Origin: Oscillospiraceae bacterium
GTDB lineage: Bacteria; Bacillota; Clostridia; Oscillospirales; Ruminococcaceae
NCBI GenBank assembly: GCA_017847835.1
Contig: JAGASH010000008.1
Location: 62,001 to 126,000, forward strand
Direction of reading: 5' to 3'
Length of the DNA: 64,000 nucleotides
A model generated the notes under the pieces. It made no database searches and was not told the origin of the DNA. It worked only from the letters and a program-made list of their open reading frames with translations. Of the stretch, positions 17,717 to 28,183 are shown one piece after another. How positions within the stretch are numbered: position 1 is the stretch's first letter; every line of letters starts with the position of its first letter. Both the position numbers and the translations under genes were made by a program.

Positions 17717-20335
17717 TTAGTTCTCGGAGCTGTCCTCTCCGCTTTCTTCATCATCATCAACAGGCTCGTCCGGCTCAATAACCTCAGCCGCGTCCTCGGC
17801 AAGCGAAGCCGCAACTTCCTCATCAGAAGCCTTCTCAACCTCTTCGGTTTCCTCCGTGTCATCGTGAGGAGTTCTGCTGAATGTGGCAACGCGGTCTGTC
17901 GCTCCAAGACGCATTACGCGAACACCCGAAGCCGTTCTTCCCATAACGCGCAAATCATTCGCGCGAATTCTTATAAGAACGCCCTCAGCACTTATAAGAA
18001 TTACATCATCATCGGGACCAAGCGTTCTTATACCGATTACAACACCCTTTTCCTCGCTTACGGGATAATTCTTCAAGCCCATACCGCCGCGTCTTTGCAG
18101 ACGATAGCTTGAAACGGCACATCTTCTGCCCATACCCTTGTCGGTTACGGTGAGAATTGTCGCGCTCTCGTCGAAAATCTTTGTCGCACCAACAATAAAA
18201 TCATCTTCACGCAGCTTTATTGCACGGACGCCGCGCGCGGTTCTTCCCATAACGCGGATATCGTTCTCGTCAAAGCGGATAGCAAAACCGTTTCGTGTAG
18301 CCGCCATAACGGTACAGTCGCCCTCGGTCAAAAATCCGCCCGCAATCTCGTCGCCGTCATTCAGCGAAATCGCCCTCAAACCGCCTTTTCTCACGTTCTT
18401 GAACTCGGACAGCCTTGTGCGCTTTACAAGTCCGTTTTTCGTGAGGCAGATGAAATACTTGTTTTCCGCGAAATCTCTCGTTGTCATCATCGCGGCAACC
18501 TTCTCGTCCTCGGAAAGCTGGAGCAGATTTACGATATTCATTCCACGCGACTGTCTGCTTCCCTCGGGCACCTGATAGCATTTCAGACGGAACATATTGC
18601 CCTTGTTTGTAATAAAGAGGATATTTTCGTGAGTTGAGGAGATGAACATACTATCCACAAAATCCTCATCGCGCTGCTTCATTCCCGAAACACCGCGTCC
18701 GCCGCGTTTCTGGATATTGTACACCTCTGCGGGCTGACGCTTGATGTAACCCATATTCGTGAAGGTGACAACGCAGTCCTCCTCGGGTATCAAATCCTCA
18801 ATATCAACCTCGCCGCTTACAGGCTCGATTGACGTTCTTCTCTCGTCGCCGAACTTCTTTCTGATAACGGAAAGCTCGTCGCCGATAAGATGAAGCATTT
18901 TCGTGTTATCCGAGAGCAGCTCTTCCATTTTACCGATAAGCTCGCGCTTTTCGAGCAGCTCGTCCTCAATCTTGCTTCTTTCCATACCGGTCAGCGCTCC
19001 GAGCCTCATCTGAACGATAGCCTCAGCCTGCTCCTCGGAAAGCGAATAGGTGTGCGCCGAGAAAAATCCCGTCTGCGAAACGTCGATATTCTTGAAACGT
19101 TCAATCAGGCGCTCTTTGCCCTCGGGAATAGTTTTCGAGCTTCTGAGAATTGCGATTACCTCGTCGATAAAGTCAATCGCAATCAAAAATCCTTCAAGAA
19201 TATGCTCGCGCTCTTTTGCCTTGTCGAGGTCAAACTTTGTTCTTCTTGTGACAACGTCAACCTGATGATTGAGATAATGCGTGAGCATTTCACGAAGCGT
19301 GAGCGTTTTCGGCTCGCCGTTTACGAGTGCAATCATAATAACGCCGACGGTATCCTGCAATTGCGTGTAGGTGTAGAGCTTGTTGAGGACAACGTTTGCG
19401 TTTGCGTCGCGTTTGAGCTCGATTACAATTCTCATACCGTCGCGGTCGGACTCATCGCGGACAACCGAAATTCCCTCAATACGCTTGTCACGCATAAGGT
19501 CGCCGATATTTGCGAGCATTCTCGCTTTGTTGACCATATAGGGGATTTCGTTTATGATAATTCTTGTGTGGTTATTTTCTTCAACGATATTTGCCCTGCC
19601 GCGAAGAATAATCTTTCCTCTGCCGGTGTAATAAGCCGAGCGAATACCGCTGTAACCCATAATAATGCCGCCCGTCGGGAAATCCGGTCCCTTGATACAG
19701 GTCATCAAATCCTCGATTGTTGCCTCGGGATTGTCGATAAGCATTAAAATCGCGTCAATAACCTCGTTCAGGTTATGCGGAGGAATATTTGTTGCCATTC
19801 CGACAGCGATACCGTTTGAGCCGTTTACAAGCAAATTCGGAAATCTTGACGGCAAAACTACGGGTTCAAGCAGCTTGTCGTCATAGTTCGTCTGAAAATC
19901 AACAACCTTTTTGTTGATATCGGAAACCATTTCGTTTGCGATTTTTGACAGACGAGCCTCTGTATAACGGTAAGCGGCAGGCGGGTCACCGTCGATTGAA
20001 CCGAAGTTTCCGTGACCGTCGATAAGCGGATAGCGCATAGAAAACGTCTGTGCAAGACGAACAAGCGCGTCATAAACGGAAGCGTCACCGTGCGGGTGAT
20101 ATTTACCGAGAACCTCTCCGACGGTATACGCGCACTTTCTGAAAGGCTTGTCCGAGGTGTTTCCCGCTTCGTTCATTGTGTAAACAATCCTGCGGTGAAC
20201 GGGCTTAAAGCCGTCGCGCACGTCGGGAAGCGCTCTTGAAGTAATAACCGCCATTGAATACTCGATGAAGGATTTCTTCATTGTTTCTTCAAGGTCGATA
20301 TTGTGGAGCTTTTCCAAGCTGAAATCTACGTCCAT
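17717..20335 (-). CDS. gyrA: DNA gyrase subunit A
   Basis: 872 residues. The breakage-reunion domain contains the catalytic tyrosine in [10 protein letters not shown] (about residue 120). The C-terminal beta-pinwheel has GyrA-box-type motifs (QKRGGRG at about 550 and QRRGGMG near 760). The tail after about residue 825 is strongly acidic, rich in Glu and Asp. With GyrB it introduces negative supercoils. It is separated from gyrB by one membrane-protein gene. Confidence 0.98.
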   Translation of the reverse strand: MDVDFSLEKLHNIDLEETMKKSFIEYSMAVITSRALPDVRDGFKPVHRRIVYTMNEAGNTSDKPFRKCAYTVGEVLGKYHPHGDASVYDALVRLAQTFSMRYPLIDGHGNFGSIDGDPPAAYRYTEARLSKIANEMVSDINKKVVDFQTNYDDKLLEPVVLPSRFPNLLVNGSNGIAVGMATNIPPHNLNEVIDAILMLIDNPEATIEDLMTCIKGPDFPTGGIIMGYSGIRSAYYTGRGKIILRGRANIVEENNHTRIIINEIPYMVNKARMLANIGDLMRDKRIEGISVVRDESDRDGMRIVIELKRDANANVVLNKLYTYTQLQDTVGVIMIALVNGEPKTLTLREMLTHYLNHQVDVVTRRTKFDLDKAKEREHILEGFLIAIDFIDEVIAILRSSKTIPEGKERLIERFKNIDVSQTGFFSAHTYSLSEEQAEAIVQMRLGALTGMERSKIEDELLEKRELIGKMEELLSDNTKMLHLIGDELSVIRKKFGDERRTSIEPVSGEVDIEDLIPEEDCVVTFTNMGYIKRQPAEVYNIQKRGGRGVSGMKQRDEDFVDSMFISSTHENILFITNKGNMFRLKCYQVPEGSRQSRGMNIVNLLQLSEDEKVAAMMTTRDFAENKYFICLTKNGLVKRTRLSEFKNVRKGGLRAISLNDGDEIAGGFLTEGDCTVMAATRNGFAIRFDENDIRVMGRTARGVRAIKLREDDFIVGATKIFDESATILTVTDKGMGRRCAVSSYRLQRRGGMGLKNYPVSEEKGVVIGIRTLGPDDDVILISAEGVLIRIRANDLRVMGRTASGVRVMRLGATDRVATFSRTPHDDTEETEEVEKASDEEVAASLAEDAAEVIEPDEPVDDDEESGEDSSEN

Positions 20336-20353
20336 TATTCCTCCTGTTTACCG

Positions 20354-21055
20354 TCAAAAATCAAAGCCCGAGAGCTTTTCCGTAAGGAAATCGCGGATTG
20401 CGCTTTGCTGTTCATCTGAAAGGCAGCGTTTCGGGAAGCAGTAAATCTGCCGTCTTGCCAGAATTAACAGCAGCGACATATCGCTTTCTATAAAATCAAG
20501 CATATCCTCGCCGAATTTGAAAACCGATTTTATCGGCTGCTCGTCTTTTTCCTCAGCAACCTCGGAATTTTCAACATTTTCCTCGGTTTCATTTTCGGTC
20601 TTTTCGGGAATTTCCTCTTTTTCCTTGATTATCGTTTCAATTTCAATTCTGTTGTCAAAAATCGTGCAGTGATAATCTTCGGGGTTCATATTTTTAAGCG
20701 TTTCGATAACCTTTCTTCTCATACGCTTTTTCTCGGTGAGCGAGTAATACAGCCCGAAAGAGCAAAACGCCAGCGCAAAATACAGCACAATCTGCGTAAC
20801 ATTGAAACCCTGCATTGAATTGAAAACAATCGCGACAATCGCGGCAACCGCAAGCAGCGAGTAAGCGACAATCGAGAGCTTTCCCCGTTTTGAAGAGAAA
20901 CTTTTCTGAAAGGTTTTCATCGCGTCGTCGGTTTCTTCGAGGGAGTTGTCATAAGAAAAATCGGCGATTATTTTCTGATTTTTCTTGTTTTTCTCCTTTT
21001 TTTCAAGCTCAGCGGCTTTCAAATCGGGCAATAGTCCGTTAGAAATATTAATCAC
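20354..21055 (-). CDS. Membrane protein with YcxB-like C-terminal domain, between gyrB and gyrA
   Basis: About 233 residues. A charged N-terminal cytosolic stretch is followed by two membrane helices (about 62-80 and 85-102). A cytosolic domain then has the pattern IYCFPKRCLSDEQQ near its end, like YcxB-type domains (FxIPK...). A Glu-rich insertion sits at about 150-175. The start is uncertain: a GTG lies 8 bp after the gyrB stop without a well-placed Shine-Dalgarno, while GAGGTG is better spaced for the ATT a few codons later. It is cotranscribed with gyrB and gyrA by position. Function unknown. Confidence 0.75.
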   Translation of the reverse strand: MINISNGLLPDLKAAELEKKEKNKKNQKIIADFSYDNSLEETDDAMKTFQKSFSSKRGKLSIVAYSLLAVAAIVAIVFNSMQGFNVTQIVLYFALAFCSFGLYYSLTEKKRMRRKVIETLKNMNPEDYHCTIFDNRIEIETIIKEKEEIPEKTENETEENVENSEVAEEKDEQPIKSVFKFGEDMLDFIESDMSLLLILARRQIYCFPKRCLSDEQQSAIRDFLTEKLSGFDF

Positions 21056-21062
21056 CTCTTAA

Positions 21063-23048
21063 TTAAACATCAAGATTTTCCGCGAGCTTTGCGTTTGCTT
21101 CGATAAACTGTCTGCGCGGCTCAACCTTATCACCCATAAGAATTGTCATAATTTCATCAGCCTTTGCCGCGTCCTCAACAGAAACGCGAAGCATTGTGCG
21201 GGTTTCGGGGTTCATTGTGGTTTCCCAGAGCTGAGCGGGGTCCATTTCACCAAGACCTTTATATCGCTGAACATCGGTTTTTCCTCCGTCAGCGCCGAGC
21301 TGTGCGATATATTCATCTCGTTCCTCGTCCGAAAACGCATAGCGGACCTGTTTACCGCGAGAAACCTTGAACAGCGGCGGCTGCGCGATATAAACGTGAC
21401 CTTCTTCAAGCAGCGGACGCATAAACCTGAAGAAAAACGTCAGCATAAGCGTTCTGATATGCAGACCGTCAACATCGGCATCTGCCATTATGATAACTCT
21501 GCCATAGCGCAGTTTTGTAATGTCAAAATCCTCGGCAATGCCTGTTCCGAGAGCTTTTACCACGGGAGAGAGCTTGTCGTTGCCGTAAACCTTATCAGCG
21601 CGCGCTTTTTCAACGTTCAGCATTTTACCCCAAAGTGAAAGTATAGCCTGAAAACGTCTGTCTCTGCCTTCTTTTGCAGAACCGCCCGCCGAATCTCCCT
21701 CGACGATGTAAATTTCGGTATGCGAAGGGTCGCTGTCGGAGCAGTCCGCGAGTTTACCCGGCAAACCATTTGAGTCCATAACAGACTTTCTCTTGGCTTC
21801 CATAGCCTTTTTCGCAGCGTCACGCGCAGCCTGCGAATTTATAGCCTTATTCATAATAATCTGCGCGGTTTCGGGGTGCTCCTCGAAGTAATATGTGAGC
21901 TGTTCCGTGGCAATTTTATACACAGCGGGCTGAACCTCGGGATTTCCGAGCTTGCCCTTTGTCTGACCTTCAAACTCACATTCGGGCAGCTTTACTGAAA
22001 TAATCGCGTTTATTGCCTCACGGATAGCCTCACCGCTGAAGCCGGTAAACGGCTTTTCTTCCTCGCCCTTTTTAGCTGCCTTTTTCTTGACCTTATTCTT
22101 CTCGTTGTTCTCCTTGTAAACCTTCGCATAGTCGTTTACAACCTTATTGAGAGCGCGTTTGAAGCCGAGCTCGTGCATTCCGCCTTCGCCCGTGTGGATA
22201 TTATTTGCAAACGAACGGAAAATCTCGCTGTTGAAATCGTCGGTATACTGGAACGCGATTTCAACCATTATATCGTCAACATTACCCTTTAAATAGATGA
22301 TATCGGGGTGAAGTACATTTGCACCGCGCTTTTTGTTGAGCCACTCGATATACGAGCAAATACCGCCCTCGTACTGATAGGTTTCATCAATGCGATTATT
22401 TTCATCGCGTAAATCGTGAAGCGAAATTTTCAGTCCCGCGTTGAGAAAAGCCTGTTCTCTCAGACGCTCCTGAAGCGTTTCAAAGCTGTAAACGGTGGTA
22501 TGGAAAATCTCACCGTCCGGCTTGAACGTAACCTGAGTTCCCGTATGGTCGGTTTCGCCGACAATTTTTATTGGCTCGGCATAAGTACCGCGGTCAAAAC
22601 GCTGAAAATGAATGTTTTTTCCGTCGTGGATTTCAACTTCAAGCCACTCCGACAGTGCGTTTACAACCGAAGCACCGACGCCGTGAAGACCGCCGGAAAC
22701 CTTGTAAACGCCGTTGTTGAACTTACCGCCTGCGTGAAGCACGGTAAAAACGAGCGTAGCCGCGGAAATACCCTCAGCGTGGTTTATACCCGTAGGAACA
22801 CCGCGTCCGTCGTCCACAACGCGAATTACGTTATCGGGAAGTATAGAAACATCAATGTTCTTGCAGAAGCCCGCGAGAGCCTCGTCAATCGCGTTATCGA
22901 CGATTTCGTATACAAGGTGGTGAAGACCGCCCTCACCCGTCGAACCGATATACATACCCGGACGCTTGCGCACAGGGTCAAGACCTTTGAGGACTTGTAT
23001 ATCGTCGCCGTCATAGCTCTTGTCAACAACGTTTTCGTTTTCAGCCAT
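21063..23048 (-). CDS. gyrB: DNA gyrase subunit B
   Basis: 661 residues. GHKL ATPase motifs are present (EIVDNAIDEA, VVDDGRGVPTG, GGLHGVGASVVNALS), as are the TOPRIM motifs EGDSAGG and DADVDGLHI and the C-terminal GyrA-contact region. A short lysine-rich insertion is seen at about 320-335. It has its own promoter at 23,091-23,119 and heads the gyrB-orf-gyrA unit. Confidence 0.98.
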   Translation of the reverse strand: MAENENVVDKSYDGDDIQVLKGLDPVRKRPGMYIGSTGEGGLHHLVYEIVDNAIDEALAGFCKNIDVSILPDNVIRVVDDGRGVPTGINHAEGISAATLVFTVLHAGGKFNNGVYKVSGGLHGVGASVVNALSEWLEVEIHDGKNIHFQRFDRGTYAEPIKIVGETDHTGTQVTFKPDGEIFHTTVYSFETLQERLREQAFLNAGLKISLHDLRDENNRIDETYQYEGGICSYIEWLNKKRGANVLHPDIIYLKGNVDDIMVEIAFQYTDDFNSEIFRSFANNIHTGEGGMHELGFKRALNKVVNDYAKVYKENNEKNKVKKKAAKKGEEEKPFTGFSGEAIREAINAIISVKLPECEFEGQTKGKLGNPEVQPAVYKIATEQLTYYFEEHPETAQIIMNKAINSQAARDAAKKAMEAKRKSVMDSNGLPGKLADCSDSDPSHTEIYIVEGDSAGGSAKEGRDRRFQAILSLWGKMLNVEKARADKVYGNDKLSPVVKALGTGIAEDFDITKLRYGRVIIMADADVDGLHIRTLMLTFFFRFMRPLLEEGHVYIAQPPLFKVSRGKQVRYAFSDEERDEYIAQLGADGGKTDVQRYKGLGEMDPAQLWETTMNPETRTMLRVSVEDAAKADEIMTILMGDKVEPRRQFIEANAKLAENLDV

Positions 23049-23090
23049 AAGAATACTCCTTTAAAAAGTCACACTTACCATATTATATAT

Positions 23091-23119
23091 AGTATACCAC
23101 AAAACCGCATAAATTTCAA
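23091..23119 (-). promoter_or_regulatory. gyrB promoter
   Basis: On the minus strand TTGAAA and TATACT are separated by 17 bp, upstream of the gyrB ATG and its AAAGGAG ribosome binding site. Confidence 0.8.
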
Positions 23120-23133
23120 GCATTTTACGGCTA

Positions 23134-23391
23134 TTAACCAGATTTTTTTCTGCAATTTTCGCGAGCTCTTTCGGCAATTGTCCGATTTGAAACATTTGAG
23201 ATAAAAGTATTTTTTTCCGTGACGATAAAGCTCTTTGGCATATCCTCGGAAACGTTTACGACAATACCCTTTTTCTGGCAGAAATTAAGAAACTCCGCGG
23301 TTGTTCGGCTCACGGAGCATTCTTCTATATCGAAAATCCCAATAACATCATCTGATTTGACGGTGATTTCACCGCCGAGGTGCAGAAACAT
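23134..23391 (-). CDS. remB: RemB/DUF370 family regulator
   Basis: 85 residues from the ATG at 23391, after AAAGG. The start MFLHLGGEITVKSDDVIGIFD matches the RemA/RemB (DUF370) family, small DNA-binding regulators of matrix genes in B. subtilis. The location between recF and gyrB is the conserved position of remB. A basic C-terminal tail is present. Confidence 0.9.
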   Translation of the reverse strand: MFLHLGGEITVKSDDVIGIFDIEECSVSRTTAEFLNFCQKKGIVVNVSEDMPKSFIVTEKNTFISNVSNRTIAERARENCRKKSG

Positions 23392-23428
23392 AATTTTCAA
23401 CCTTTCTTCAAATATTGTGGAAAAATCC

Positions 23429-24553
23429 TCAGATTTCCGTAAATTGACCGTTTTCGACGTTCCAGACTTTACCGCCGTTCATCGATGACAGGTCGTTTAT
23501 ATTACAGCAAGTAATAAATACCTGACTTTTAGCAATATGATGAATAATATAATCACGGCGGACATAATCAAGCTCGCTGAAAATATCGTCCAGAATAACC
23601 ACAGGATTAGTTTTGTTCTTTCGGCGTATAATTTCCGCCTCGGACAATTTAAGCGCGAGAGCAGCGCTTCTGAGCTGTCCCTGAGAGGCAAAATCACGAG
23701 CAGCAAGCCCGTTCACGAAAAAATTAACGTCGTCGCGGTGAACGCCCGCCAAAGTATAGCGTAGTTTCATTTCAGCCGAGAGATTTTTCTCCAGCTCTTT
23801 CATATAAATTTTATACAATTTGTCAACATCATCAAAATTTATACTGTCCGACTTAAAAACAGAGCTCTGATAATTCATATCAAGCGTTTCTGCGCCATTT
23901 GTAAGCTCGGAATAAATCTCACCTGCGCATTTTTTCAGAAAATTGAAATATTTCAGCCGTCCGTAAGTGACATTTATGCCCTCAGTCGCGAGAACCTCAT
24001 TCCAAGCGGCAACCTGCGCAGAGAGTTCCTTTTCGCTGCAATTATATCCTGTGAGTATATTATTACGTTGTTTTAACGCTTTGTTATATCTCGACAGCTT
24101 TTTCAAGTGCGTTTTTGTCTGCATAAGCGCAACATCGTCGAGATAATTTCTCCTCAGCTCAGGCGCGCCCTTTATCAGATTTAAATGTTCCGGTATAAAA
24201 ACGACATATTTCAACACTCCGTATAATTCCGCAGCGTCTTTCATCTTGATATTATTGTAAGTAATCTCAGCATTACCTTTACTGATTGTATAATTTATAA
24301 TATTATCACGTTCCGTAATATCATCACGAAACGATAATTTCACACAAACATCGGATTTCGGCTCGTCTGCAGGAACAAACTGCGAAAAACGAACGCGTCG
24401 GAAACTCCCCCCAAGACAAACCGAGATTGCTTCGCAAAGGTTGGTTTTCCCTTGGGCGTTCTTTCCGACGAAGATGTTTAAATTTTTATCAAAGCAGATT
24501 TCCGCTTCTTTGATGTTGCGGAAATTCCGCAGATAGATTGAGGTTATATACAT
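23429..24553 (-). CDS. recF: DNA replication and repair protein RecF
   Basis: 374 residues. Walker A GKNAQGKTNL is at about 30-39, the ABC-type signature region is ASQGQLRSAAL, and Walker B is VVILDDIFSELD. This SMC-like ATPase loads RecA at gaps. Its start overlaps the stop of the S4 gene (TAATG). Confidence 0.97.
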   Translation of the reverse strand: MYITSIYLRNFRNIKEAEICFDKNLNIFVGKNAQGKTNLCEAISVCLGGSFRRVRFSQFVPADEPKSDVCVKLSFRDDITERDNIINYTISKGNAEITYNNIKMKDAAELYGVLKYVVFIPEHLNLIKGAPELRRNYLDDVALMQTKTHLKKLSRYNKALKQRNNILTGYNCSEKELSAQVAAWNEVLATEGINVTYGRLKYFNFLKKCAGEIYSELTNGAETLDMNYQSSVFKSDSINFDDVDKLYKIYMKELEKNLSAEMKLRYTLAGVHRDDVNFFVNGLAARDFASQGQLRSAALALKLSEAEIIRRKNKTNPVVILDDIFSELDYVRRDYIIHHIAKSQVFITCCNINDLSSMNGGKVWNVENGQFTEI

Positions 24554-24798
24554 TACTCCGATTTTTCCTCGGCAGCAGCCTCCTGCTCGTCATAAACGAC
24601 CTTATATTTTTTGTTCTTATATTCGATAACGTCGCCCGGTTTGATTTTTTTACCGCGCTTTGTGCAGCAAACGCCGTTCACGTTAAATTCACCGAGGTCA
24701 ATAAGAATTTTAGCTTTTGCACCTGTTTCGGTAAATCCGACGTACTTGACAAGCTGGTCGAGCTTAATAAAAGGGGTAACGATTTTTAATTCTTCCAT
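24553..24798 (-). CDS. yaaA: S4-domain RNA-binding protein (YaaA type)
   Basis: 81 residues. The S4 fold is visible (FIKLDQLVKYVGF, GAKAKILIDLGEFNVNG, KKIKPGDVIEY), followed by an acidic tail (EQEAAAEEKSE). It occupies the conserved place between dnaN and recF, where B. subtilis has yaaA (rlbA). It is translationally coupled to recF. Confidence 0.93.
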   Translation of the reverse strand: MEELKIVTPFIKLDQLVKYVGFTETGAKAKILIDLGEFNVNGVCCTKRGKKIKPGDVIEYKNKKYKVVYDEQEAAAEEKSE

Positions 24799-24858
24799 TT
24801 TCCTAACCTTTCTCTAAACAATTAGTAGATTTTTATCAAAATTATACTTTTTGACTAT

Positions 24859-25959
24859 TTATTTTAATCTCATGGGCAGAAGGAAGAACGTAAACTCCTT
24901 CCCTTCCATGGGAACAATCAGAACAGGCGAAACTGCAGAACCTGTGAGAATTACCTTTACCTTATCGGTATCGCAAGCCTTGAACGCGTCGAGCAGATAT
25001 TTTGCATTGAAGCCGATTGTGATAGGCTCGCCATTATACTTTACGTTAATTTTATCATAAACTTTACCGAGAGTTGTCGTACAGCTCATTGTGATTGAGT
25101 CGCTTCCAAACTCGCAGCGAACCGGCGACTTGTTTTTCTCGTTGATTACGAGCATAGCTCTGTCAAGCATATCGATTATTTCGCGGCAGTTTACCTCAGC
25201 GAAAATATTTCCGTCGCAGTTGAGGTGTTTTCTGTATTCGAGAAAATCGCCGTTGATAAGGCGGGAAATCATCGTGTACTTTCCTACCTCAAAGGAAATC
25301 TGATTTTTATCTATACAAACTGTAACTTTCTTGTCATTTTCATCAGAAAGTATATGTGTAAGTTCTTCAAGCGTCTTGTTCGGAACGATAAAATCAATAT
25401 TCTCGAAGGTAACATTTTCCTGACGAAGCGCAATTCTGATACCGTCAACCGCAACAACGCTCAGAACGTTATCGGCAATCTCAAATTTACAGCCCGTGAG
25501 CGCAGGCTTTGTATCGGTTGTCGCGCAGGCATACTTAGTCTGATTAATCATACTTTTCAGCAGCGGCTGAGGCACGGAAAATCCGCCTTCATTTCCGGGC
25601 TGAGGAACAGGCGGGTATTCGTCTGCTCTCATACACATAATAGAAAACTCTGTCAGACTGCTTTTAATAGTAGCGGTTTTATTTTCTCCGATATCAAACT
25701 CTAATATTCCCGACGGCATTTTTCTGACAATCTCGCAAAGCATACGCGCATTGATAACGGTACTGCCGTTTTCGCCGTTTGTCACGGGAATTTCGGTTCT
25801 GATACCGATTTCAAGGTTATATCCGGTAATGGTGAGCTTGTTGTCGTTAAGTTCAAGCAGCAAGCCTTCAAGAGCTGCGATTGTTGACTTTGAAGCCGCA
25901 GCTTTTGAGGTGGTATTGAACGCTTCGAGAATTATTTCCTTAGCAACTGAAAATTTCAT
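24859..25959 (-). CDS. dnaN: DNA polymerase III beta sliding clamp
   Basis: 366 residues with the three repeated clamp domains and the typical C-terminus (FFLLPMRLK, compare ...LPMR). It forms the dimeric ring that tethers replicative polymerase and is recruited by many repair proteins. Downstream of dnaA, with the origin core in between. Confidence 0.97.
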   Translation of the reverse strand: MKFSVAKEIILEAFNTTSKAAASKSTIAALEGLLLELNDNKLTITGYNLEIGIRTEIPVTNGENGSTVINARMLCEIVRKMPSGILEFDIGENKTATIKSSLTEFSIMCMRADEYPPVPQPGNEGGFSVPQPLLKSMINQTKYACATTDTKPALTGCKFEIADNVLSVVAVDGIRIALRQENVTFENIDFIVPNKTLEELTHILSDENDKKVTVCIDKNQISFEVGKYTMISRLINGDFLEYRKHLNCDGNIFAEVNCREIIDMLDRAMLVINEKNKSPVRCEFGSDSITMSCTTTLGKVYDKINVKYNGEPITIGFNAKYLLDAFKACDTDKVKVILTGSAVSPVLIVPMEGKEFTFFLLPMRLK

Positions 25960-26223
25960 AAAAATCTCCTTAAATCACCCGCGTCAATCAAATGAAATCA
26001 AATTCAGCTTCGCTGATATGACATCATAATCATATTATATTTATAATAATAATAATAAGGGCGGTGAAAACTGTGGAATATTGAAAAATTCGCTTTATAA
26101 AGCCAAATTTCAGGCAAAATTTTTAAACAGCGAAAAGTTTAAAAAAACGTAAAAAGTTTAAAACCTTTTACCCTTTCAACCGACTGTTAATTAACGTTGA
26201 AGAAATGTTAAAAAATCGGTTGA
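25960..26223. other. oriC part 1: dnaN-dnaA gap with DNA-unwinding element
   Basis: 264 bp of AT-rich DNA. Five TAA triplets at 26044-26058 are followed by GGGCGG (26059-26064) and the DnaA-box-like TGTGGAATA (26072-26080). Read 3' to 5' from the GC block, the triplets are AAT, matching the DnaA-trio rule (3'-[G/A]AT-5') described for B. subtilis. The order DnaA box, GC-rich block, trios is that of the basal unwinding element. Copy A of the 45-48-bp repeat starts at 26066. Confidence 0.75.
26066..26110 (+). repeat. oriC 45-48-bp repeat, copy A
   Basis: Begins GAAAACTGTGGAATA and ends AAAGCCAAATTT. It matches copies B and C in overall layout: GAAAACT, a DnaA-box-like site, a GTKAAAA-like stretch, then AAGCCAAATTT. 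Confidence 0.7.
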
Positions 26224-27582
26224 TTACTGGTTTGTCTTGACATTTTTTATAATATCCTCAACGATTGAACGGAAACCGCTGTCGCGTTCCATTTCGTCCT
26301 TGACGGATTTAATCGCATAAACCATTGTCGAGTGGTCGCGGCCGCTGAATTCCTGACCGATTGACTCATAGGACAGCTCGGTTACATTCTGAATAACGTA
26401 AATTGCAACCTTTCTTGCCTGCGAAATATTCGCGGTTCTTCTCTGAGAGCGCATTTCGTCGGGCTCGATGTTGTATATCTTCGCAACCTCGCTGATTATC
26501 TTGTCAACGGTTACGGGAATAGGCTGGTGGTCGGTGACGATATCCTTGATAACATTCTGCGCAACGGCAATTGTGGGCTTGACCTGCGAAACCACAAACA
26601 GCGCGTTCAGCTTTGTCACAACACCTTCAATCTGACGGATATTTGATTTTAGCTTTGTCGCAATATAATCGGTAACATCGTCTGAAATATTGAAGTGCAG
26701 CAGCTCAGCCTTTCTCTGAATGATAGCAAGCCTTGTTTCATATTCGGGAGCTTTAACATCGGCGATAAGTCCCGAGCTGAACCGTGTTCTTAGTCTGTCG
26801 GAAATCGACTTGATTTCCTTTGCGGGACGGTCGGACGTGAGGACAATCACCTTATTCTGATTATAAAGCTCGTTGAAAATATGGAAGAATTTCTCCTCGG
26901 TCTGGTCTTTTCCTGCGATGAATTGAATATCGTCAATCAAAAGCGCGTCTGCGCTGCGATATTTTTCATCAAAGCTTTCGACTGTATTTGACGAAATCGA
27001 GTGGAGAAACTCGTTTGTAAAAGTTTCCGCGGGAGTATAAATTATATTAATTCCGGGAAAATTCTTCTGCATTTCAAACTGAATAGCCGAAAGCAGATGT
27101 GTTTTTCCAAGACCGGACTCGCCGTAGATAAACAGCGGGTTATATCTCTCGTGCTGCTTTTTGGAAACAGCCTTTGCCGCTGCGAACGCGAGGTTATTTG
27201 ACGGGCCGACAATAAAGTTATCGAAGGTATAAGTGATTTTCTTGTCGATATTAACAACCGTATCCTTCACGGATTCAGCGTTTATCAGCTCGGTGATAAC
27301 CTGCTTCTGGGAAGAAATCTTGTCGTCAACGACAATTTCAACCTTCATCGGCACTCCGAGAATTATTTTAAGCTGTTCTTCGATATACGGAAGATAAAGT
27401 GATTTCAGCGTTTCTTTTCTGAAATCGTGGTCTGTCGCGAGAACAAAGGTATTTCCGTCCATTCTGAGCGGAACGAGCGGGTCAAGCCAGAGCTCTCTTG
27501 CCGCGCTTGAAATGTCGTATTCCTTTACGCAGTTATCCACAACACATCTGTAAATATCCGAAAGAGAAGAAAGATTGTTCAT
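26224..27582 (-). CDS. dnaA: Chromosomal replication initiator DnaA
   Basis: 452 residues. Domain I is at 1-90, followed by a short linker. The AAA+ core has Walker A GESGLGKTHL (about 155), Walker B LLIDDIQF (about 217) and sensor motifs. C-terminal domain IV has the DnaA signature (GRDHSTMVYAIKSV). A perfect consensus DnaA box, TTATCCACA at 27533-27541, lies inside its own 5' coding sequence. Confidence 0.98.
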   Translation of the reverse strand: MNNLSSLSDIYRCVVDNCVKEYDISSAARELWLDPLVPLRMDGNTFVLATDHDFRKETLKSLYLPYIEEQLKIILGVPMKVEIVVDDKISSQKQVITELINAESVKDTVVNIDKKITYTFDNFIVGPSNNLAFAAAKAVSKKQHERYNPLFIYGESGLGKTHLLSAIQFEMQKNFPGINIIYTPAETFTNEFLHSISSNTVESFDEKYRSADALLIDDIQFIAGKDQTEEKFFHIFNELYNQNKVIVLTSDRPAKEIKSISDRLRTRFSSGLIADVKAPEYETRLAIIQRKAELLHFNISDDVTDYIATKLKSNIRQIEGVVTKLNALFVVSQVKPTIAVAQNVIKDIVTDHQPIPVTVDKIISEVAKIYNIEPDEMRSQRRTANISQARKVAIYVIQNVTELSYESIGQEFSGRDHSTMVYAIKSVKDEMERDSGFRSIVEDIIKNVKTNQ

Positions 27583-27645
27583 TGTCGGTTCACCATTCCA
27601 AATTTATAAAAATCCTATATTAATCAAATATCAATATCTATATAA

Positions 27646-27674
27646 ATTGTACCATAAAAGTCGAAATTTTTCAA
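27646..27674 (-). promoter_or_regulatory. dnaA promoter
   Basis: On the minus strand TTGAAA and TACAAT are 17 bp apart, about 65 bp upstream of the dnaA ATG. Confidence 0.75.
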
Positions 27675-27852
27675 GCAAAAATACCAACTAAAAAAACCGA
27701 ATATCTTGTGAATTTTCAACAAAACAATATAACAAAATGTAGATTTTATAAAATTATTACAAATAATAAATTGATTATTAAAATGGTTTTAAACCGCTGC
27801 TGTTGAAACCGCAAAATAAAAATATACAAACAGCAAAGTAAATAAAATTGTT

Positions 27853-27900
27853 GAAAACTCTGTTGAATAAGTGAAAAAGTCACTTATACAAGCCAAATTT
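27853..27900 (+). repeat. oriC 48-bp repeat, copy B
   Basis: Begins GAAAACTCTGTTGAATAAG and ends CAAGCCAAATTT. Same layout and length as copy C. Confidence 0.75.
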
Positions 27901-28135
27901 TGATTTAAAAACCGATAAAAAATTGAAAAATTTCTTTTGAAACAGAAAAATAAGCTGTATTTTAGCTAAAAATTTACGATTTGTATATTTTTCCCGCAAA
28001 CGTAAGAATGCGGATTTTCCGCTTTTTTGAATATTATTCGGAGATTTTGTTGAAAAGTTTTCAATTTTTAGGGTTTTTCGGTCAAAAACAGCCTGCTTTT
28101 CAACAAAAAAACTGTTAAAAGCAGTGATTTTAGTT

Positions 28136-28183
28136 GAAAACTATGTTGATAATGTTAAAATATCGTATTAACAAGCCAAATTT
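28136..28183 (+). repeat. oriC 48-bp repeat, copy C
   Basis: Begins GAAAACTATGTTGATAATG and ends CAAGCCAAATTT. It has the same length as copy B and similarity across the whole unit. Confidence 0.75.
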
